From Muribaculaceae bacterium (GTDB lineage Bacteria > Bacteroidota > Bacteroidia > Bacteroidales > Muribaculaceae), in assembly GCA_017557665.1 (NCBI GenBank), contig JAFYYI010000040.1:18098-82097 (forward strand): a DNA stretch of 64,000 nt. The letters run 5' to 3'. A program made the position numbers and the translations under genes. Below the pieces are notes generated by a model. That model was not told where the DNA came from. It did no database searches and saw only the letters and a program-made list of their open reading frames with translations. Below, in pieces: positions 57,930-64,000 of the stretch; within the stretch, counting starts at the first letter, position 1, and every line of letters begins with the position of its first letter.

Positions 57930-57995
57930 CGAGGCCTTGGAAGGAGACGCCGGAACAGTTCTGCAGCCCTCAAACAGACAATTGTCAATCATCAA

Positions 57996-58322
57996 ATGAA
58001 TTGGATTATATTGATTGTTGCAGGACTTTGTGAGGTGGGCTTCACCTTTTGCCTTGGTCGTGCAAAAGCCGTGGATGGATTGCAATGGTGGCTGTGGATG
58101 GCTGGCTTCATGGCTTTTACCATCGCAAGTATGGGACTTTTGGCGAAAGCCACACAGTCATTGCCTTTAGGGACCGCTTACCCCGTTTGGACCGGCATCG
58201 GTGCAGTGGGCACAGTTCTCATCGGCATTTTTGTTTTTCATGAACCTGCCACGTTTTGGCGGTTGTTTTTCATCACTACGTTAATAGAATCAGTTATCGG
58301 ACTTAAACTCATTTCAGCATGA
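57996..58322 (+). CDS. Small multidrug resistance family exporter, Gdx (SugE) type
   Basis: 108 residues from the ATG at 57996, four helices. The essential acidic residue is Glu13 (LIVAGLCEVGFTFCLG). The Gdx-like signature lies in AYPVWTGIGAVGTVLIGIF, which favours the guanidinium exporter branch over the broad drug exporter branch. It works as a dual-topology dimer in the inner membrane, exchanging protons for guanidinium. The next gene overlaps by four bases (ATGA). Confidence 0.9.
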   Translation: MNWIILIVAGLCEVGFTFCLGRAKAVDGLQWWLWMAGFMAFTIASMGLLAKATQSLPLGTAYPVWTGIGAVGTVLIGIFVFHEPATFWRLFFITTLIESVIGLKLISA

Positions 58323-58816
58323 CAGCATTCAGACCCATGCGCCGCAATCGGCAGCAATTATCCAGAGAAGAGTGTGAACGCATCCTCGGCCGGTGCACCT
58401 CGGGAGTGCTTGCGCTCACGGGCGACGGTGGCTACACCTACGCCGTACCGCTGAGCTATGTCTATGCCGACGGGGCAATCATCTTCCATTCGGCAGTCCA
58501 AGGACACAAGGTGGATGCTATCAGGCGAGACAGCCGTTGCTCGTTTTGCGTCATCGAGCAGGATGACATCAGGCCGGCCGAGTTCACGACCTATTTCAGG
58601 AGCGTGATTGCCTTTGGCCGCATTCGCCTCTTGGAGGACGCCGACGAGAAGGTGCGGGCATTGCGCCTCTTGGGACGCCGATACTCTCCCGACGATGAGC
58701 CTGGCCTGCAACACGAGATTGACAAATCGCTGGATCGCGTCCTGCTACTTCGCCTTGACATCGAACACCTCTCCGGCAAAGAGGCCATCGAACTGACAAA
58801 AGCAAGAAAGCCCTGA
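58319..58816 (+). CDS. Nim/PNPOx-like flavin-binding protein
   Basis: 165 residues. The N-terminal PMRRNRQQLSREECERIL and GRCTSGVLALTGDGGYTYAV are typical of the flavin-nucleotide-binding group that includes nitroimidazole reductases (Nim). FHSAVQGHKVDAIRRDSRCS contains the conserved GHK. Further on SVIAFGRIRLLEDADEKVRA is also conserved. It probably binds FMN; whether it confers nitroimidazole resistance is not known. It is translationally coupled to the exporter by an ATGA overlap. Confidence 0.88.
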   Translation: MTAFRPMRRNRQQLSREECERILGRCTSGVLALTGDGGYTYAVPLSYVYADGAIIFHSAVQGHKVDAIRRDSRCSFCVIEQDDIRPAEFTTYFRSVIAFGRIRLLEDADEKVRALRLLGRRYSPDDEPGLQHEIDKSLDRVLLLRLDIEHLSGKEAIELTKARKP

Positions 58817-58860
58817 CCATAACCCGGCCTGCCACTGACGAGGCTATCAGCGACCATGTG

Positions 58861-58882
58861 GAGACGCAAGATTTTGCGTCTC
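58861..58882. repeat. Palindrome related to the terminator stem at 18599
   Basis: GAGACGCAA (58861-58869) pairs with TTGCGTCTC (58874-58882). The same core (GTGGAGACGCAA ... TTGCGTC) forms the terminator stem at 18599-18626. It follows the gene ending at 58816 and may terminate it. Confidence 0.6.
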
Positions 58883-58963
58883 TTCAAACCATCGTCGCGC
58901 GGATGCCTGTGAGAATAATCAGATGAATCAGTTGTTCTGAAAATCAAGAGGGCCGATGTCTGT

Positions 58964-58993
58964 GTATTTATTGTGCTTATTGTCTTCCTTTTG
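58964..58993 (+). repeat. 30-base AT-rich repeat, copy B
   Basis: Matches 55841-55870 at 27 of 30 positions. Confidence 0.5.
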
Positions 58994-59273
58994 TCAGGAG
59001 CGGATGCCCATAATAAAAAGTTGTTCCTGTTGTTCTTGTCGTTTGACCTTCAGAGCGATGCTGACCCCTTGTATTTGTGTTAATCCGCTGTCAAACTTTC
59101 TTGTTTTTGGCAGTAAGACATCTGAAGTGTTGAAGGTTTAACAAAGTATAACACAATTCCTTTATGGGTTTAAACGAGTAAGGAGTAATTTTGAAGGTTA
59201 TTCCAGCCGCAGGTCACTCCAATGGGCTGTGGCATGGCTAGCATAGTATATAACTCTTTAAACCCAAAATATT

Positions 59274-62200
59274 ATGGAACTTTATCCTTTGCTTCAATCA
59301 CAACTGGGAGTCTTCTATGACTGCATGAAATTTCCTCAAGTGATGCAGTATAACATCCCTTGTATCGTGCCACTGACCGACGACATCGACCTCGATCGCG
59401 TGGAGGCTGCCTTGCAAACCATCTTCTCGGCAAGAAAGGAGCTGAAGACGCGCTTCCTTATTGATGACAATGGCGAGCCCAAGCAGTATGTCGACGAGAA
59501 CAAGACGCTGACCGTCGTGCGTCGCGAGATGACCGAGGCCAACTTCCAGGACTATGCCCACCACGGTTTCTGCCGCCCGTTCGACATTATGGGCGAGGAG
59601 CCGCTCATCAGGGCCGAAATTGTAACGACCCCCGAGAAGAACTACCTGCTGGTGGACATCCACCACATGGTGACCGACGGCACGAGTTACCTGGTGCTGT
59701 TCCCGCAGCGCGACCTGCCGCTGGCCTACGAAGGGAAGCCCTTGCCCATCCAGGACTATGGAATGCTTGAGGCTGCCGCCGACGAGTTTGCCCGCTTGGG
59801 CGACGAGGAATACCAGCGGGCCAAGAGCGTGATGAAGGAGAAATATGCCGGCATGGATTTGGCCTCGCTGTCAAGCCGTCCCGAGAATCCTGTGGGCGAG
59901 ATGGGGCAGGAGTCGGCTTACATCAGCCGGCCGATGGTTGACGGCTGGTGCAAGGAGCAGGGTTTCGCTCCGTATCAGATATTCCAGGCGGCTTTCAGCT
60001 ATGTGCTGGCAAGAATCCTGCGCGAGGATAAAGTGGCCTATACCACCATCTATCACGGGCGCCGCGATCCGCGCGTGCGAGGGGCCCATGGCATGTTTGT
60101 CCGTACCATCCCGTTCATGATGGAAATCCAGAAGCAACAGACCGTGCGCGAGTATATCGCCACGGTTCATGACGAGATGAAGGCCACGCTCGCGCAGCTG
60201 GCTTATCCGTTCTCACACTTCTGCCGTGACCTGGGTGTGCAGCCAGGCATCTCGTTCAACTTCACCGCTTTGCCCGGCTGGGAGGAAGAGTACCATTTTG
60301 GCGACAAGCATTGTCCGTTTGTCCAGCAGGATCGTGGCGACGTGTTCTATGACTTGCTGGCCCACATCTTCATCGTGGGCGCTGACGTGGCGGGCGATAC
60401 TGTTTCGAGCGATGAGTATTACGACATCCGCATGGAGTCGAGCCTGGCCATGAACAGCCGCAAGACCATGCGCATGATGGCCGATGCCATCAAGGCCACC
60501 ATGGAGCAGATGATGGCCCGTCTCGACGAGTCCATCGACACGATTAGCATCGTCAGCGACGAAGAGGCCGAGCGCATCATCAAGATTGGCACCGGCAAGG
60601 ATATTGACGTTGACCTGAGCAAGACGTTCGCCAACCTGTTCACCGAGCAGGCCAAGCGCACGCCCGATGCACCAGCCGTGGTCGATAAGGACAGTCAGTT
60701 GACCTACGGCGAGATGGACCGCTACTCCAACATGCTTGCCCATCGGCTCATCGACTTTGGCGTGAAGCCCGACGATTTTGTCTGTGTCATGCTCGACCGT
60801 ACCAAGGAATTCCCGCTGTCAGTCCTGGCTATCCACAAGGCTGGTGCTGCCTATACACCCCTTGACTTTGAATATCCTAACGAGCGTCTGAGCTATATGC
60901 TCGAGAATTCCGAGTCCAAGGTGCTCATCACCTCGCACGAGGTGCTGGCCGCTAAACAGGCCGAAGGGGACTTCGACACCGCCATGGCCCGCACGTTCTT
61001 CATCGACGACTTCATGGCCGGGGTGGACGAGGCTTCCCCGATGGGGGCTATCGACCTGTCGCGTCCCGATGGCCTGGCCTATATGATCTACACCTCCGGC
61101 TCTACAGGCAAGCCTAAAGGGGCCATGCTCCACCAGGCAGGCTTGCGCAACTTTATCGCCGTTGTCATCGACATGGAGAAGTTGACCGCCGAGGACCGTA
61201 TCAGCGGCCACCGCTCATTCTCCTTCGATGCCCACATCGAGGACATGTATCCCGTGCTCACGCTGGGCGGTTCGTTCCACGTGATGCCCACCGAGATTCG
61301 CAAGGACCTGAATGCCATCCGCCAGTTCCTGATCGACCATCAGATTACCGGAGGTGGCTACTCGACAGCCATGACCTGCCTGCTGCTCAACACCTTCGAC
61401 GACCTGCCCATCCGTTTCACCACGGGTGGTGGCGAGAAGATGGATGGCGTCTATAGCGACCACATCGAGATTATCAACGTTTATGGCCCGACGGAGTGTA
61501 CCGACGACACGTCTTACTACAGCATTCCTCCCGGCCAGCGCATCGAGAATATCCCCATCGGCGAGAGCGTGGCCAACAACTGGAACTTCATTGTCGACAC
61601 GGCCGGAAACCTGGTGCCCCAGGGTGTGGCCGGTGAGTTGTGCTTTGCCGGCGTGCAGGTGGGACGCGGCTACTGGCGCTTGCCTGAGCGAACGGCCAAA
61701 TCGTTTGTCGATTGCCCGTTTGTCCAGCACGACCGCTGGGGACGGCCCGTCCGCATGTACCACACCGGCGACCTGTGCCGCTGGAACGAGGACGGGCAGA
61801 TAGAGTATATGGGACGCATCGACACGCAGGTGAAACTGCGCGGCTTCCGCATCGAGCTGGGTGAGATTGAAAGCAAGGCGCTTAACATCGAGGGTATCAA
61901 GCAGGCCGCTGCCGAGGTGCGCAAGGTGATGGGCAACGAACATCTGGTGCTCTACTATACCGTGGTCGAGGGTTCAGACATCGACGATGAAACCCTGCGT
62001 GCTGCCCTTGCCGCGTCGTCGCTGGCCGAATACATGGTGCCCGACACCTACATGCGCCTCGATGCCATGCCCATGACGCCCAACGGGAAAATCAACCGCA
62101 AGGTGCTGCCCATGCCCGAACTCAAGCGCAACATCGACTATGTGGCTCCCGAAGGCGAAACCGAGCAACTGTTCGCCCGCATCTTCTCGGAGGTTTTGGG

Positions 62201-63617
62201 TATTGAGCAGGTGGGCGCTCTCGACGATTTCTTCGAGATTGGCGGTACCAGCCTCAACGCCATCAAGGTCATTGTTGAAGCCAGCAAGCACGGTGTGCAG
62301 ATTGTCTTCAACGACCTCTTCAACCTGAAGACGCCAAGGGCATTGGCCGACTATGTGAAAGAGAAAAGTGAAGAGAGCGAGGCGTCAGCACCCAAGAGTG
62401 ATGATGCAGGTGAGAAGGGCAAAGCAACGGCTGCTGCCGATCCTCAATACTCGCCCCTCAACGCTGAACTCAAGAAGAACACCTTGCAGGCCTTCCTCGA
62501 CGGAGAACGTCAATCCGTGGGCGACGTGTTGCTCACCGGGGCCACGGGCTATCTGGGCATGCACATCCTCAACGAGTTGCTCATGACCCACGACTGCCAC
62601 ATCTACTGTCCGCTGCGCATCAATGGCGGTGAAGACCCATTGCGCCGCCTCAAGACCATGTTCTTCTATTACTTCGGCGAGACCGAGGCCTTCAGACGTT
62701 TCGACGAGCGTGTATCGGCGTTTGCCGCCGAGATCACCAAGCCCGAATCTCTTGACTCCATTGACCGCCGTGGCCTCACCGTTGTCAATTGCGTGGCCAA
62801 CGTGAAGCACTTCTCTGCCGGCAACGACATCGAACTGGTCAACATCGAGAGCGTGCGTCACCTTATCACCTTCTGTCTGCGCACCGGTTCGCGTCTCATC
62901 CACATCTCCACGACCAGCATTGCGGGCCTGAGTGTCGATGGTGTGCCAGAGCCTGGTGTCAAGCTCACCGAGCAGGACCTGTGGCTCGGTCAGAACATCG
63001 ACGCCAACAAGTACGTCTATTCCAAGTTCAAGGCCGAGGAACTTGTGCTCGATGCCATTTTGCATCAGGGTCTGGATGCCAAGATCATGCGTGTGGGCAA
63101 CCTCTCGGCGCGTCAGAAGGACGGCGAGTTCCAAATCAACTTCAACACCAACAACTTCCTGGCATTGCTCCGTGCCTACGTCATCATCGGCATGGTGCCC
63201 TACGAGGCCCTCAGCGAAACCTTTGAGTTTTCGCCTGTCGATGATGTGGCCCATGCCATCATGCTGCTGGCCACGACCCCCAAGGACTGCACCGTGTTCC
63301 ATCCCTACAACATCCACCATCCGTACTTTGCCGACATCCTGAATGGCTTTGCCGATGCCGGTATCAAGTTGAAATATGTTGAGAAGGAGGAATTCCAGAA
63401 GGCCTTGGAGCGGATGATGGACAATCCCGATCTCGTCACGCTGCTGCGTCCGCTGATGGCTTACAACCTGAGCACCACCCACCAGATGCGCTGGATAGAG
63501 GCCGATAACCTCTATACCACTCAGGTGCTCTACCGTTATGGCTTCCAGTGGCCAGCAACTGCCCGTGACTATGTGCACCGCTTCGTGGACACCATCGTCG
63601 CCTTCGACTATTTCTAA
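59274..63617 (+). CDS. Single-module nonribosomal peptide synthetase, C-A-T-R, with terminal reductase
   Basis: 1447 residues, four domains in order. Condensation (about 1-435) has HHMVTDG with the catalytic His131 and Asp135. Adenylation (about 450-955) has YTSGSTGKPKGAMLHQAG, VYGPTECTDD, YHTGDLCRW and FRIELGEIE. The carrier (about 965-1040) has Ser993 in IGGTSLNA. The thioester reductase (about 1080-1447) has the NAD(P) loop TGATGYLG (from 1088) and YVYSK (Tyr1247, Lys1251). The module should load one amino acid, acylate or condense it, and release it reductively as an aldehyde or alcohol. Related gut NRPSs with terminal reductases are known to give peptide aldehydes and pyrazinones. There is no phosphopantetheinyl transferase, transporter or second module beside it. 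All catalytic motifs look intact. Confidence 0.95.
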   Translation: MELYPLLQSQLGVFYDCMKFPQVMQYNIPCIVPLTDDIDLDRVEAALQTIFSARKELKTRFLIDDNGEPKQYVDENKTLTVVRREMTEANFQDYAHHGFCRPFDIMGEEPLIRAEIVTTPEKNYLLVDIHHMVTDGTSYLVLFPQRDLPLAYEGKPLPIQDYGMLEAAADEFARLGDEEYQRAKSVMKEKYAGMDLASLSSRPENPVGEMGQESAYISRPMVDGWCKEQGFAPYQIFQAAFSYVLARILREDKVAYTTIYHGRRDPRVRGAHGMFVRTIPFMMEIQKQQTVREYIATVHDEMKATLAQLAYPFSHFCRDLGVQPGISFNFTALPGWEEEYHFGDKHCPFVQQDRGDVFYDLLAHIFIVGADVAGDTVSSDEYYDIRMESSLAMNSRKTMRMMADAIKATMEQMMARLDESIDTISIVSDEEAERIIKIGTGKDIDVDLSKTFANLFTEQAKRTPDAPAVVDKDSQLTYGEMDRYSNMLAHRLIDFGVKPDDFVCVMLDRTKEFPLSVLAIHKAGAAYTPLDFEYPNERLSYMLENSESKVLITSHEVLAAKQAEGDFDTAMARTFFIDDFMAGVDEASPMGAIDLSRPDGLAYMIYTSGSTGKPKGAMLHQAGLRNFIAVVIDMEKLTAEDRISGHRSFSFDAHIEDMYPVLTLGGSFHVMPTEIRKDLNAIRQFLIDHQITGGGYSTAMTCLLLNTFDDLPIRFTTGGGEKMDGVYSDHIEIINVYGPTECTDDTSYYSIPPGQRIENIPIGESVANNWNFIVDTAGNLVPQGVAGELCFAGVQVGRGYWRLPERTAKSFVDCPFVQHDRWGRPVRMYHTGDLCRWNEDGQIEYMGRIDTQVKLRGFRIELGEIESKALNIEGIKQAAAEVRKVMGNEHLVLYYTVVEGSDIDDETLRAALAASSLAEYMVPDTYMRLDAMPMTPNGKINRKVLPMPELKRNIDYVAPEGETEQLFARIFSEVLGIEQVGALDDFFEIGGTSLNAIKVIVEASKHGVQIVFNDLFNLKTPRALADYVKEKSEESEASAPKSDDAGEKGKATAAADPQYSPLNAELKKNTLQAFLDGERQSVGDVLLTGATGYLGMHILNELLMTHDCHIYCPLRINGGEDPLRRLKTMFFYYFGETEAFRRFDERVSAFAAEITKPESLDSIDRRGLTVVNCVANVKHFSAGNDIELVNIESVRHLITFCLRTGSRLIHISTTSIAGLSVDGVPEPGVKLTEQDLWLGQNIDANKYVYSKFKAEELVLDAILHQGLDAKIMRVGNLSARQKDGEFQINFNTNNFLALLRAYVIIGMVPYEALSETFEFSPVDDVAHAIMLLATTPKDCTVFHPYNIHHPYFADILNGFADAGIKLKYVEKEEFQKALERMMDNPDLVTLLRPLMAYNLSTTHQMRWIEADNLYTTQVLYRYGFQWPATARDYVHRFVDTIVAFDYF

Positions 63618-63863
63618 AGTAAGGCAGCATAATGTCTACCGGTTTTAGGAGATTTCGAACTGAAACGCTGTTCTCCACGAGCCCAGAACGGGGTCACTAA
63701 CCGCGACATCACAATAGGCTGGAGTGCGTGGCCCTCATCGAGGCCCTTTCACTCGCAGCGCTTTTCCCCATGCCACACAGACCTGTCGGCCTGTGCGCCA
63801 TGGGGTTTGTTCAATTCAAGGCCAGCGGCCTTGTCAAAGTCTTCGACCTTTTAAAACACCTCG
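63618..63863. other. Non-coding interval with hairpins before the insertion sequence
   Basis: This holds a hairpin at 63766-63805 (CCCCATG...CATGGGG outer arms with CACAG/CTGTG inside) and a perfect 7-bp triloop hairpin CAAGGCC-AGC-GGCCTTG near 63817-63834. No gene is seen. The first may terminate the NRPS transcript, although no T run follows. Confidence 0.5.
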
Positions 63864-64000
63864 TGAACTGCACCCCAAAAGTTAGACACAATACTTTTGG
63901 AGTGCAGTTTGTTTATGAAGTACAGTTTTGAAGAAAAGCTGAGTATTGTAAGCGAAATCACGCTTGGTAAAGGTCTTAAGACAGTATGTCGAGAACGGCA
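63864..64000 (+). mobile_element. Left end of an IS3-family insertion sequence, cut by the window edge
   Basis: The element begins TGAACTGCACCCCAAAAGTT, a typical terminal sequence of Bacteroidales IS3-group elements. The first 17 bases (63866-63882) pair with 63893-63909, forming a hairpin over the presumed promoter region that could shield the transposase from outside transcription. The transposase helper gene starts at 63915. Confidence 0.8.
63915..64000 (+). CDS. IS3-family transposase OrfA, N-terminal part only
   Basis: The 28 codons before the window edge read MKYSFEEKLSIVSEITLGKG then LKTVCRER. This is the start of the helix-turn-helix DNA-binding protein (OrfA) of IS3/IS150-type elements, which recognises the terminal repeats. 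The rest, including OrfB with the DDE catalytic domain, lies outside the window. Confidence 0.8.
   Translation, partial: MKYSFEEKLSIVSEITLGKGLKTVCRER

Larger units (their letters stand above)
58817..59273. other. Gene-free interval with repeats, upstream of the NRPS gene
   Basis: It contains the palindrome at 58861-58882 and copy B of the 30-base repeat. AT-rich sequence follows with no credible gene and no clear TAnnTTTG box near the NRPS start. TTTAAAC occurs near 59168 (GGGTTTAAACGAG) and the related TTTAAACCC near 59260. Confidence 0.45.

Noticed and set aside
57848..57995. Guanidine riboswitch upstream of the Gdx-type exporter
   Set aside because: I looked for the conserved guanidine-I, -II and -III motifs and saw none, although a promoter box is present.
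1..64000. CRISPR array, rRNA operon or complete prophage
   Set aside because: No regularly spaced direct repeats, no rRNA-like sequence, and no integrase, capsid or lysis genes were seen; the terminase pair alone does not make a prophage.

Overview
The window comes from a gut-type Bacteroidales chromosome. Several observations support this. Putative promoters follow the Bacteroidetes pattern (TTTG about 18 bases before TAnnTTTG) and Shine-Dalgarno sites are rare. TonB-dependent receptors, lipoproteins, a hybrid one-protein two-component system and DUF families typical of the order are present. Several large secreted proteins end in the short beta-rich C-terminal tail common in Muribaculaceae and Prevotellaceae. 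I favour Muribaculaceae from the tail wording, but this is inference. There is no rRNA, no CRISPR array and no complete prophage.

Layout. 1-3.4 kb: an edge-truncated outer-membrane barrel gene, tRNA-Val, a DJ-1/PfpI protein and a dockerin-bearing secreted protein. 3.5-3.8 kb: a striking non-coding array of eight triloop hairpins. 3.9-7.8 kb: an isolated phage-type pair, an unknown beta-rich protein and a large terminase, with no other phage genes. 8-12.8 kb (minus): a secreted protein, then a tightly coupled envelope operon (DUF4199-like, GT2, DUF6452-like, DUF6048-like, 45-residue basic protein). 12.9-13.1 kb: a MITE-like repeat. 13-18.5 kb: hybrid sensor, YraN, RarA, fRMsr. 18.7-23.8 kb: a large secreted repeat protein, an Fe-S aldo/keto reductase, an MBL-fold protein and a WbuC-type cupin. 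23.9-32.6 kb: a five-gene TonB receptor / lipoprotein / DUF6850-like / DUF4876-like / M16 peptidase operon, followed by a Ric-type hemerythrin-LuxR regulator. 33.9-42.8 kb: flavin reductase-like protein, esterase, Imm32-like protein with an unknown partner, a 999-residue surface protein, an esterase-ABM fusion and an FMN reductase. 42.9-45.3 kb: HMA protein plus TonB receptor (likely copper). 45.5-45.8 kb: a tRNA-like element and a 53-codon ORF. 46-53 kb: AraC regulator diverging from a ferritin-like / PNPOx-like / wHTH operon, a ZIP transporter, an acetyltransferase, a His/Cys-rich membrane protein and a probable metal TonB receptor. 53.1-55.6 kb: a radical SAM/SPASM enzyme followed by two proteins that share an N-terminal block but have unrelated C-termini. 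57-64 kb: a PAP2 phosphatase gene interrupted by an in-frame TAG, a Gdx-type SMR exporter, a Nim/PNPOx-like protein, a complete C-A-T-R NRPS, and the left end of an IS3-family element running off the window.

The best candidates for an undescribed system are the radical SAM enzyme with its two shared-leader partner proteins (53.1-55.6 kb), the single-module reductase-terminated NRPS (59.3-63.6 kb), the hairpin array (3.5-3.8 kb), and the TonB receptor/M16 operon with its adjacent di-iron regulator (23.9-33.7 kb). All functional assignments are from reading the sequence; no searches were run.
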